Of a DNA stretch of 64,000 nt, positions 1-9,626 are shown piece by piece. The notes under the pieces are model-generated. The model made no database searches and was not told the origin of the DNA. It was given only the letters and a program-made list of their open reading frames with translations. Every line of letters begins with the position of its first letter. Position 1 is the first letter of the stretch. Location of the stretch: the NCBI GenBank assembly GCA_032768795.1, contig CP136492.1:2480001-2544000 (forward strand), written 5' to 3'. The translations under genes were made by a program, and so were the position numbers. The stretch is from Tremella fuciformis. Lineage: Eukaryota > Basidiomycota > Tremellomycetes > Tremellales > Tremellaceae.

Positions 1-455
1 TACTTCAACGTCACCTTGCTGGTCGGGCTCAACTTGTCGTAGTACCCAGCTTCGGTCGCTGAAAGGTATCGCTTCGCCCAGACATGACTCCCGACCAGCT
101 CGCACACCTTGGCGGAGAACCCGATATCCCTCAGAAACTTCTCCCCAGTGACTTCATGGGATCCCTTGCCGAGAAAAGTTCCGTCCGGCGCGAGCATGGA
201 AGGCAGTTGGTCGTAGTTGGACCGGGGGATGAATCGCCCGACGTCATGCAACAGCGCAGCGAGCACCGTATCGTCGTCCGCACCGCCCTGTACAGCCAGA
301 CAGGCACACTGTAGGGAGTGCTCGAGTTGAGAGACGGCTTCGCCGAGATAGTCGCCCTGGCCTTGGGCGGCGAGGTACGAAAACAGCGTCTCGACTGTCT
401 TCTGTGCGTGGTGGCGCACGGAGGGAAGCGCAGTGGCGGACATGGTGTATGTCAT
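1..455 (-). CDS. PhnZ/TmpB-like HD-domain phosphonate oxygenase (partial, runs off left edge)
   Basis: Reading leftward from an ATG at 455 (a second in-frame ATG is at 443) gives 151 residues before the window ends, so the C-terminus is missing. Residues 36-49 form the Tyr-x-x-Glu...QLEHSLQ segment, followed by LLHDVGR at about 68-74 and, further on, an SHEVTGEKFL segment and a VGSHVWAKRYL segment. This order of His/Asp ligands is that of the PhnZ branch of HD proteins, mixed-valent di-iron oxygenases that split the C-P bond of a 1-hydroxyphosphonate to release phosphate. The divergent neighbour at 871 is the partner Fe/2-oxoglutarate dioxygenase that makes the hydroxylated substrate, which strongly supports the assignment. 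Whether the natural substrate is 2-aminoethylphosphonate or its trimethylated form cannot be told from sequence. A generic HD phosphohydrolase is the alternative. Confidence 0.82.
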   Translation of the reverse strand, partial: MTYTMSATALPSVRHHAQKTVETLFSYLAAQGQGDYLGEAVSQLEHSLQCACLAVQGGADDDTVLAALLHDVGRFIPRSNYDQLPSMLAPDGTFLGKGSHEVTGEKFLRDIGFSAKVCELVGSHVWAKRYLSATEAGYYDKLSPTSKVTLK

Positions 456-649
456 CGCTTCAACTGGTGTGTGGCGAACACCCCTCACGACCTCACATTA
501 TATCAGTCACTGTCTGCCTGAGCTGTGGTCGCGTCACCTTGCGACTCGAGCGCATGCATGAGTGGTGCACAAGTCTGCCGCCGAAGTCGCGTGGAATGAA
601 AGCCGGAGTCCGCCTTTGCCTGAGAACGTGGGCGGGGTTCGTTTTTACC

Positions 650-672
650 CGAATTCCGATTGGCGGAATTGG
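650..672. promoter_or_regulatory. Perfect inverted repeat in the divergent phosphonate-gene promoter
   Basis: The 415-nt gap between the two phosphonate genes (456-870) holds AATTCCG (652-658), a 5-nt spacer ATTGG, and CGGAATT (664-670). The arms match perfectly, giving a CCG-N5-CGG everted pair, and the spacer reads CCAAT on the other strand. Such CCG/CGG pairs are typical targets of Zn2Cys6 regulators (family knowledge); binding here is inferred. A TATA-like CATAAAAG lies at about 796-803, some 70 nt before the dioxygenase ATG. Confidence 0.5.
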
Positions 673-870
673 CTGCTAAGCTGAATGCCACCGCTGCGTA
701 ACCCTAGGCAACTCGTGGTCTTGCGGAAAGCCATTCAACCGAGGGCAGAATGGCATCCGACTCGAGCGCAACCGGGAGGAGCGCCAAGGGAACGACATAA
801 AAGCCGGGAAGGGATTGGCGGATAGCTTCTTTGGCGCTGCCACTTCCCATCCCACATCACCACTACGGAC

Positions 871-1785
871 ATGTACACCCTCACACAAGACCAGCTGGAT
901 CAATACGCCAAGGACGGCTACCTCCTCGTCAACGCCCAGGAGCACGGCCTGTTGGCGGATCCGCGCTCCCTGCCCATATGGTCGGAGGAAGTGCGCAACT
1001 GGCCGCTTGAGCAGAGCGTCGGGAAGTGGATGCCGTACTTCGAAGACACGTCGAGCGGGAGGCAGATCATGCGCACCGAGATGTTCGCCGACTACCACCC
1101 TGGACTGGACGGTCTCATTCGCGGCGAGGGGCTGCTAAGCATCCTGAAACAGCTCAGCGGACAAGTGAGTGCTCTTTTCAAGGGGAAATGGCACCGCTTA
1201 CGCTACACCCAGGACATGCAGCTGTTCAAGGACAAGATCAACTACAAGCTGCCGGGCGGGGGCGGCTTCGCCCCGCACCTCGATGCACCGGCATACGACC
1301 ACATCAGCCGCGTCGAGCACGTCACTGCGAATATCGCCATTCACCCAGCTACGAAAGAGAATGGGTGTCTCGAAGTCGTGCCCGGCTCGCACAAGGGCGG
1401 CGTGGAGCTTATCCCGGGGGGCGGCCACATTGCCCAGTCGTGGATCGACTCTCACGAGTGGACGTCTGTTCCCCTCGAGACGGGCGACATCCTGTTTTTC
1501 GGAAGTCATCTCGCTCATCGGAGTGGACCGAATGGGTCCGCCAACCCCCGCGCGATGTTATATGCCACGTACGCTGCGCAGAGCGATGGGCCTGAATTGC
1601 GGAAACAATACTACGCTCATCGGCGCGAGGCTTTCCCTCCCGACTATGGTCAGTCTGGGTTGCAGGACAGCGAATGCGGGAGCTGATGAGCAGAACGCGT
1701 CAAGGGTGTGGACTACTCGGCCGGCTGGCAGAGGTACGCCTTTGCCGCGCCGTTTTCCAATCAAGGCATCACTGCGGCAAGCTGA
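871..1785 (+). CDS. PhnY/TmpA-like Fe(II)/2-oxoglutarate phosphonate dioxygenase (PhyH family)
   Basis: Three exons, 871-1164, 1213-1648 and 1694-1785, joined across 48- and 45-nt introns, give 273 residues. Without the first intron the protein would carry an insertion inside the conserved LFKDKINYKLPGG region, and without the second it would lose the AGWQRYAF C-terminus. The Fe-binding HxD is in FAPHLDAPAY, the distal His in SHLAHRSGPN, and the 2-oxoglutarate Arg in NPRAMLYATY. Related bacterial enzymes hydroxylate the carbon next to phosphorus in 2-aminoethylphosphonate or its trimethyl derivative, and the product is cleaved by the HD partner, here encoded divergently at 1-455. The long conserved KINYKLPGGGGF stretch is characteristic of this branch rather than of phytanoyl-CoA hydroxylases. 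Predicted role: use of phosphonates as phosphorus source. Confidence 0.85.
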
Positions 1786-1984
1786 GCCTGCCTGAGTCGA
1801 AAGAATTTATAGTCTTGACGATGTATGCATGCGTGTCGATACATGTTGCTCCCGTTGCCTGTTCCTCAAGAACCTCTTTTGTCTGCATACGCTACAGTGT
1901 TGTAGTAGGGCGCTTTGCAGTGGCACTGAACCTTTGGCCTTCACCTAACGCACGCAGTCACAACATGCATCGTAGTACAAGTAT

Positions 1985-3282
1985 TCACCAGTGGTCCGGG
2001 TCGATATGATTAGTCATCAACCCATCAAACAACACATCGCGCATGGTTGTCGCGCTCTTCAGGCGCATATCGTCGACAGACTCCTTCGAGTAAAAAGCAA
2101 CATGAGGTGTGATGACGACTCTGCCCGCCAGCCATGCTTCTTGAGATCGGTACGCCTTGATCAGACGCGGCAAGGGCTCGACAGGCGGCTCAACCTGCAC
2201 CACGTCCAAGCCCGCGCCCGTCAAATTGCCGGTCCTGAGCGCGTCGTACAATGCTTCAAGATCGACCAGCTCTCCTCTCGCAGTGTTGACCAGTATGGAG
2301 CCGGGCTTGACAAGACTGAGCAGCCGATTGTCTACGATGCGCTTCGTCTGTGGAGTATGGGGACAGTGGATGGAAATGATGTCGGCCGTCTGAAACGCTT
2401 CTTCGATAGTGCGGACGCGCGTAATGTCGAGCGCTTTGTCGATGCCGTTCGGAAGGAAGGGGTCGTAGAAGATGACCTGCCCCATCAGTCTTGAATTGCT
2501 AAAGCGAGAATGAGGAGACCCACGACGAAGCCAAAGACCTTGGCTCGGAGTGCGACAGCAGTACCGATCCGACCCAGACCGATGATCGCCCACACCCGGC
2601 CCTTACACCGCTGTATCAGTTGGGCTTCCCCGTTGACTGGGCCGTCAAGCGGGGACCACCCAGGATTCGGGCCGCGCTGAGCATCGTGGTGCAGGATGAT
2701 GCCGCGGCGGAGAGAGAGGGCTAGTGCGATAGTGTGGTCGGCGATCTCGGCCGTGCCGTAGCTACTGTCAGCTGCATGCTCTCGTATCACTGGAGGGGCG
2801 CACTCTGGGACGTTGTGGAGTGTGACGCCGGCAGCTGCGAGTGCTGGGCGATCCACTCGGTCGTAGCCTACCCCAGTCCGCACTACGCACCTGAGCTTCG
2901 GGAAGCGGGCGAGCTCGCTGATCATCAACACACCACATCTACGACTTCGGTATAGCTCACTTCTTGCCGAGGTAGTGGCGGAGCAGCAGTAGACCATCCA
3001 CTTGGCTCGTAATTTCGAGTGGGACTGTGGATAGTCAGTCACGGCTGGCTCGGTTTGTACGACTGTGCCTACTGTCGGACAACGGCTTCGAGATGTCCAG
3101 CGGACAGGGGATGAGCTTGAATGGTTTGGGGTGCAGGGCCGACCGAAAGGCATCTTCCTGTACCTCATCAGCGAAGCCTTGTGCCCTCCAATCAGGCTCA
3201 CTTCGATGTCGCCAACGGGATACCGGTCGGTCACGGCCAGTATGACCAGAGGCGTATTCTCGGAAACACCGCTGAGCGTCAT
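1985..3282 (-). CDS. D-isomer-specific 2-hydroxyacid dehydrogenase (CtBP/PGDH-like)
   Basis: Several short introns are needed. Joining at consensus sites restores the N-terminal substrate domain (DRYPVGDIEVQEDAF, then DGLLLLRHYLGKK, then KLRCVVRTGVGYDRVDR and NVPDSYGTAEIADH), then the NAD-binding GLGRIG, the VIFYDPFLPNG strand, the substrate Arg in NTARGELVD, the acidic residue in GLDVVQVEPP, and the catalytic His in VVITPHVAFYS. The product is a soluble NAD(P)-dependent dehydrogenase of the D-2-hydroxyacid family; the exact substrate is not predictable. It is convergent with the phosphonate dioxygenase (200 nt between stops) and divergent from the aldo-keto reductase at 3587. A direct role in phosphonate use is possible but unsupported beyond proximity. 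Confidence 0.85.
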
Positions 3283-3586
3283 GGTCGATAGTCAGGAAGC
3301 ACCACAATGCAGGCGATGGGTCAGAAGTACCGAGGTAGCTCGGCTAAAAGCTTGTACAGAAGCGTCACTAGGGCACTCCGTCCATCAGCCATCATGCACC
3401 ACGCCTTAGACCAAAGGTACAACAGGAGGGGCAGGCAAGAAGGGAGCAAGCAACCTTCAACTCCGTAGTGCCGGTATTGGTGGAATTGAGATTCCGACAT
3501 GACGCGTATTGGCAACACCCCCATCTTTGGCACATCCCTCCTCTTCTTGCTGGTTCCAATGCTAGGGGCGATGTTGACTCGACAGC

Positions 3587-4535
3587 ATGTCGACGGCAGA
3601 CATGTGGGGCACACTCAAGCTGAATGATGGCCATACCATCCCGGGCATAGCCTTTGGCTCGGCGCAGCGACGCTCGCCCGGCGCAGAGGCCAAGTCGACG
3701 GGACATATCCTTGCGGCCCTCAAAGCCGGGTTCCGGCACCTCGACACGGCGCAGCGTGAGCCACTCCCACTGTGTGGCATAGTCACTGACGAAGCAGAGT
3801 ATGGAAACGAGGCCGAGGTGGGAGAGGCGATCCGGCTCTCTGGCATCCCCAGAGAAGACATCTTCATCACGACAAAATGGAGCGACGGATCCATGCCAGC
3901 TCGGACGGCTTGCGAGGCCAGCCTGGAAGCTTTAGGGGTGCAGCAGATCGACCTGTATGTCATCCACCATACGTGGACGTGCTCGGGGGATGTGCCGGGG
4001 GCATGGCGGCAGATGGAAGAGCTGCTCGAAGCGGGCTTGGTCAAGTCTATTGGCCTCTCGGCGTGAGTCAGACTTGGCTTTCGTCAGCGGCACCGTCTGA
4101 CGGGCAGATTTGGCTTGGAAGAGGTACAAGAGGTGCTGGCCAGCTGCAAGGTCAAGCCCTCTGTCAACATGATCATGCTCCACCCGGGAGTGTACGCCGA
4201 GACCAAGCCCCTACTGGACTTCATGCGGGAGAACGATATCGTCCCGGGAGGCTACTCTTCTCTGAAGCCATTGTGGGCTGAGGACGTGCCGGCGACGGTC
4301 AAGCAGACAGCGGGCGAGCTTGCCAGGAAGCACGGATGTACACCTGAGCGGGTGCTCATGGAGTGGTGTGCAGCTCAAGGGTATGTCCCGTAGAGCAGAG
4401 CAGAGGCTGTCGCTGATACCCAGGGCGGTCATCTATACCTCGACCACCTCGGAGAGTCGGATGAACGAGTATTTGAGCGGCTCGAGGGTGTCTCTCGCCG
4501 CAGACGAGGTGTCTGCGCTGAGCAGTGATAGCTGA
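3587..4535 (+). CDS. Aldo-keto reductase
   Basis: Four exons, 3587-3755, 3798-4062, 4108-4380 and 4424-4535, sum to 819 nt and a 272-residue protein, somewhat shorter than typical AKRs. The first acceptor could also be 3794, which adds one residue. The catalytic tetrad is visible: Asp in RHLDTAQ, Tyr in YGNEAEVG, Lys in ITTKW and His in YVIHHTW. It should be a cytosolic NADPH-dependent (beta/alpha)8 barrel reducing aldehydes or ketones. The start is the ATG that opens the conserved LKLNDGHTIPGIAFG strand. The 304-nt gap to the divergent dehydrogenase probably carries both promoters. Substrate unknown. Confidence 0.85.
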
Positions 4536-4694
4536 GCCTGTTGTACCCTTTCATGCATAGATACTTGCGGCCTCTACATGCAAAGAACAAGTCATGGTGG
4601 GCATGAACGAAGGAGCGCACGTGCCGCCGGAGAAGATGAGAACATGACGCCGGACTTGTTGCCGCTGACTTTGCATTCAACCTCCTGTATCACT

Positions 4695-7308
4695 ATGCCT
4701 GCGGACCAGAGTGGGCACGCAGAGACCTCGGCACAGGGAGCTCGCAGACACAAGCGGCTGTATGGTAACGCCTGTGTCGTGAGTCAGCTGCGTACTGACC
4801 TGCTTCTATAGCTGACCTTGCCAGCAGTGCCGCCAGAAGAAACGTTCTTGCGATGGTGCCCGTCCGAGATGCAACAATTGCGCCAAGCACCAGGAGGAAT
4901 GCGTCGTACCGTGAGACCCACTCCACGACTCCGCACATGCGGACCGCCGAGGCATGCGCTGACATGCTGCAGACCACCCGGTCGCTACCTTCGCCAAGGA
5001 GCATCAGGCTCAAAGCCAGGCAAGCCGGGCGCCGCTGGTGCTGGAACGATCCCGGCCGAGTTCTGGGTGTCGCGGTTGATGCACCAGATGGAGAGGCTGG
5101 AACAGCGGCTCGAAAGGATGGAGGAAGACCGTGCGGATCCCAGGGGTGTTTCACCATCCAAGGGCCATCGATCAAGGCGGAGGGAGTCGACGAGCAGTGC
5201 TGAACAGGATTGGGATGAGACAGGAGCACAAGGATATACGGAGGATGTCGACGGGATTGAGGGTCTCACATGGTCCGCCAACGGCCTTGGACATGCTGTG
5301 TCCGACCTGGGAGCTGCTCAAGACGAGAAGACGGGGGCGAACGGGAGGCAAGGGCCCGTCGCTGCCAAGTATCGCTTGACCGTGGACGACACTGGCAATG
5401 TGAGCTGCGGAGGCTCTCAGTTGAGTGGGTGGCCTGACTGCAGGTCACGTATCATGGCGTCACGGCGCTGGACCAGGGGCAAGACCTGCCCATCTCGCCG
5501 TCGAACATGCTCAACAACGGTACGGCCTCGCCCGCCTTCCCCCTCCCCTCCCTCGCCGAGTCCATCGCGCAGAACCAGGCGCTCGCGCCCATCTTCCAAG
5601 CCCTGGCGGCGTCTAAACACATCTCGGTCGCATCAGAGATAGGCGATGCACTCCTCAAGGCCTTCACATGCTACGAGGTGTTTGAGATCATCGACCAGAC
5701 GACGTTTCTGCGCGACATGGTGCTGGGCGGGCCGTGTTACTCTGAGCTGCTGCTCATGGTCCTCTACGCCAGCGCGTCGCGGATGATTGACGGCTTGACC
5801 GAGGAGCAGAAGCTGGCGCAGGGCGATCTGTTCATCAAGCTGGCCAAGGCGTACCTCGGAAAGGAGATGGAGGGACCGTCGCGCATCACAACTGTGCAGG
5901 CGTTGCTGCTCATCTCGAGCAGGGAGTGTGCATTGGGAGAGACGAGTCAGGGCTGGAACCATGCTGGGCTGGCATTCCGCATGATACAAGATGTCAGTGC
6001 CTCCACGAGGCTAACAGCGTGAAGCTGATCGGCAGCTTGGTATACACCACAGCCCGGAGTCAGTGTCTGGCGTGGCAAATCTGTCCCCAGAGGAGCAGGC
6101 GACTCGCGACCGTCTCTTCTGGGCGGCATTCATCTGGGACAAGTAGGTTCCCCAATGTGGAGCGACAACAAGACTGGTGCTGACGGCAGAACGCTGTCAC
6201 TCGCTCTCGGTCGCGAGCCTACATTTGCCCCGCGGCCAGATGGAGACCCGTCGATGATACCTGATTTCGGCAACGACGAAGAGCCTTGGATCCCCTACTT
6301 TGCCCATCCGCTCAACTGCCCTCCGTCTTTGCAGGGATACATCTATCCTCGGACCAGTAGAGGTCTGGCATTTCGTCTCCTAGCCAGACTCTGTGTGGTG
6401 AGTTCATGCGTATTTGACTCGCGTATTGCTGACAGGCCAGATCGTCCACGACATCATCATGGGTCTGTACAGCAGCCAGAGTAGGGATAGCGTGCGTCAC
6501 ATCCGCACCGCCTTTGTGACGAAGACTCGAAAACGGCTAGACTGGCTCTGGCAGGATGTCCCGCCTCACTTGGACCCCGACCCCAACGTCTCTGCCCCTC
6601 CGCATGTCTTCATGTTCCTGTAAGCATCAGGCAAAATTACGAGATCATGGCTGACAAGCAGCATATTCTACCACGCGTCGTACATACTTCTTCACCGACC
6701 GACGGTCGACCCGCAGGACCTGGCCAACGCCACTGGGCCAGCGGCTGTATGTCTTGAGCACAGTCAGGCGGCTACCGAGCTCGCGATACGATTTGGGCGG
6801 ACGTTTGGCGACTACATGCGGTATCTCCCGAGGTATTCTTGGTTCGTCGCCGCGTGAGCTCTCCGCTCGTTGAAGTCAACACTGGCAGCTTATCTCGGCA
6901 GGAGTTTCGACGTTGTCTTGCTCGACAGTCGTGTTCCCCATGTCCAGGAGGCTGCCCTTGACCGCCTGGCTGTCTGGCTGCAGACGATGGAGAAGGTGTG
7001 TATTTGCCCGGCGCTAGGTCCGCCTTAGAGCTGAGAGAGTAGAACCTCCTTCGAGCGCCCAGTATGCGTCGATCGGTGCAACATATATCTTCTAGGGTGT
7101 ACGAGGTGCTGTCAAAGCAGCCTACGCTCGCGCAGACTCGGTGAGCTGCTCCAATGTGATTGAGGATGTTCAGCTGACAATTAGTGCGGGGCAAATCATC
7201 AACGCGTGGTTGATGACGCAGCGCCGGCAGACGGCCATATCGCCCAATACGTGGATGGGAGTGGGCAACGAGGCGTTTGAGTTCTTCGACCTGCTCCAGA
7301 CGAGCTGA
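4695..7308 (+). CDS. Zn2Cys6 fungal transcription factor
   Basis: A first short exon ends in GNACV and is joined by a GTGAGT..CCAG intron to QCRQKKRSCDGARPRC and NNCAKHQEEC, restoring a complete C-x2-C-x6-C..C-x2-C..C binuclear cluster. A coiled-coil-like stretch follows (MHQMERLEQRLERMEED, coded around 5080-5135), then the fungal-specific regulatory domain, for example IGDALLKAFTCYEVFEIID, FRMIQD and SRGLAFRLLARLC, continuing to FEFFDLLQTS and a stop at 7308. At least six introns are implied. An in-frame upstream ATG at 4644 is an alternative start. Nuclear DNA-binding regulator, probably of nearby catabolic genes (inference). I cannot assign a named orthologue. Confidence 0.8.
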
Positions 7309-7657
7309 GATCCTACCCAAGGCATGGATGGAAATGATGCGAGCCACGGGACTATTCATTGTTCACGACTGTTCCGTGCCTGATCGTCGAGCCACAAGAG
7401 CAGTACTCCGCCGCTCTGACAGAGGGACTGGTAGACTCGGCCGTACGTGGTCTTGACTCTGCATTGGCTGGCGGCCGACAGTGAGTCTGAAGAGCCTCAG
7501 CCGCCGGCAGAACTGCCCAATCGTCATGGCCGTGCGTCATCACCGGCTTCCATACAGAGGCACTCCCGGACGATATTCCGGTTCCAACTTGAACTTGTTC
7601 GACTGCACATGTACACATGCTATCCGGACCCGGACCACCCCCACAATGAACTTCTAG

Positions 7658-7675
7658 TCATTCGGAACCGAATGA
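7658..7675. promoter_or_regulatory. 18-bp palindrome (CGG-N2-CCG core) upstream of the HPP gene
   Basis: TCATTCGG (7658-7665), AA, CCGAATGA (7668-7675): a perfect 8-nt-arm inverted repeat about 240 nt before the HPP-family ATG. A second CGG/CCG-containing stretch lies just before it (7566-7630). The layout fits a Zn2Cys6 dimer site. Apart from this I see no gene in 7309-7911. Confidence 0.45.
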
Positions 7676-7911
7676 AGATGAGTTCTTGACTCGAGAGCGC
7701 TATTTCTGGGTCAGAACCGCTCAAGCTGGCTGAGCAGAATTGCAAACCTTGTTCTCCGACCCATCGCTCTCTCCCGGTCCGGCGGCAGTTGGGTGGCGAA
7801 CACCAGCAGCTCCATAGCAGATGTCTGACGTCTCTCACAAGGCAGCAGAAGATAAATGGCGCATCGTTTTGACGGGCGGCTAACCCCCTAATCTGACCTT
7901 TTAAACTGATC

Positions 7912-9099
7912 ATGGCTTCGCCGAGCGTACCGCGCCCGGCCCAACCGCTCTCCAGCATGTCCGCCAACACCCACCACACGCATACTCATACCACCACACC
8001 AGGTCAAGTGGCCAATACGACCGCACCTGCCGTGCCAGAGCTCAAACAAGCCCGCTCACACCACTTTTACTCGACACAGCGGTTCCTCGCCCCCGAGGAC
8101 ATCCGCGCGCGACTGCCGCGCATCGTGTCGCGTTTCCTGGGATGGCGCGACCCGGCGCAGAAACCGCCCTACGACCCGCTGCCCTTCCCGCCCTTCTCGT
8201 GGCTCACGCACATCCCCCTCCGCGTGGAAGTATGGCTCTTCGCGTGGCTCGGGGCGTTCGGCGGGATCCTCCTCATCGAGGCCATCATGAGCGCCAACAC
8301 GGCCTTCCGCGAAGTATACGCGTCGCCAATTATCATCACGTCCTTTGGCGCGTCGGCCGTGCTGCTGTTTGGCGTGATCGAGGCGCCGCTGGCGCAGCCG
8401 CGCAACTTTGTCGGCGGGCACTTTGTGTCGGCCCTCGTGGGCGTGTGCATCACGCGGCTGTTCGTGCTGGACCCGCGGTACCAGCCTGCGCTGGACAACA
8501 CTGCGTTTCACGGCAACACGTTTGTCAATGGCGGACTGTCCATGGCCACTTCGCTTCTGGCCATGCTTGTGCTGGGATGTGTGCATCCCCCGTGAGTCCA
8601 GATCTCAACCCTCTACGATACACAACGCTGACGGGGAAGGGCAGGAGCGACCGGTCTCAATGCCGCGGTACAAGCCGACATTGTCACGCTATCGTGGCGC
8701 TACCTCCCGGTCATTCTCGCCTCGTCGCTCATCATGCTGGGCTGGGCGCTCATCATCAATAATCTCGGCCGGAGGAGGTACCCGATCTACTGGTTCTCCC
8801 CCACCCGGGTCTTGGTGCGACCCCAAGCGCCCCACCAGTCCAATGACGAGGAGAAAGCACTGCGCACTCTACAGGAGATACCCAGTAGGGTCGTTGAGGA
8901 CGGCGGGCGGAACAGTGAGGCTCTGCTGGAGCAGCGGCTCGCCGGAGAAGGAGTCCTGGGATCTGTATCGGGACTTGAGGATGAGGACGAGGACGACAAT
9001 ACGCAGGATGACCGAGGTGACACACTGGGGTTCCGCGTGGGGCCAAACCGTGCGATGAGCCCCGGGGATCGTCGTCGCGTCTCGGGCGGGGCCAACTAG
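7912..9099 (+). CDS. HPP-family integral membrane protein
   Basis: Exon 1 runs 7912-8591 and exon 2 8640-9099. Choosing the acceptor at 8639 rather than the CAG a few bases later restores the family signature HPPAGATGLNAA across the join. The protein has a His/Thr/Pro-rich cytosolic N-terminus (HTHTHTTT), about four to five hydrophobic segments (WLFAWLGAFGGILLIEAI, IIITSFGASAVLLFGVI, FVGGHFVSALVGVCI, SLLAMLVLGCV and VILASSLIMLGWALII) and a long acidic C-terminal tail (EDEDEDDN). HPP proteins are small membrane proteins, some of which have been linked to nitrite transport; the role here is unproven. Confidence 0.88.
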
Positions 9100-9626
9100 A
9101 AGGGTCTGTCGAGCAGAAACCAGAAACCAGAGCGAAGCGCTTTTTGGGGCGCTCTAGTCAGCTGCAACGTGTACACGTCGTGGAGTCGAGGCCGAGAAAG
9201 CAAGAGAAGTTTGTACAACCACCATAGTCCACCGTAGCTGCCCTTTTAATGCGCGTTCGTGTATGTATCCTGTACAACAGCAGACTAGTCGCTCGGCGAG
9301 GACGGTCCGAAGTCCAGGCTCTCCTACTAAAAATAGCTAGGACAAGCTTCTCTCCGCCTCGTCTCCTTACTTCTTTCCTTCCACGTCCAGGAGTCCAATC
9401 CCGCTAGCGGAAAGCTGATGCAGTCATATGATCTCGGACTCACTAACCCCGCCGTTCCACAGTAGGCAGTACGTCATACGGCACTAGTAGCTGGGATTTG
9501 TACCCATCAGGTGTCCGACTCTGACGATCAATTAGCCGTGAACCCCAATTGACTCGTCCACTGGCCACTACTCGCTGTGACTCTGACAGCCAGCTCGCGT
9601 CCCGGCCTGAGTAGGCTGCAGGCGCC
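9100..9626. other. Intergenic stretch with no supported gene
   Basis: Contains the 3' flank of the HPP gene and the promoter of the next gene. T/C-rich stretches occur near 9350-9390 (CTCCGCCTCGTCTCCTTACTT). No conserved reading frame, RNA gene or repeat is evident. Confidence 0.5.

Noticed and set aside
8056..8586. Long minus-strand open frame opposite the HPP gene
   Set aside because: It is Arg/His-rich, without any domain, and mirrors a well-supported membrane protein on the plus strand; an artefact of GC-rich codon use.
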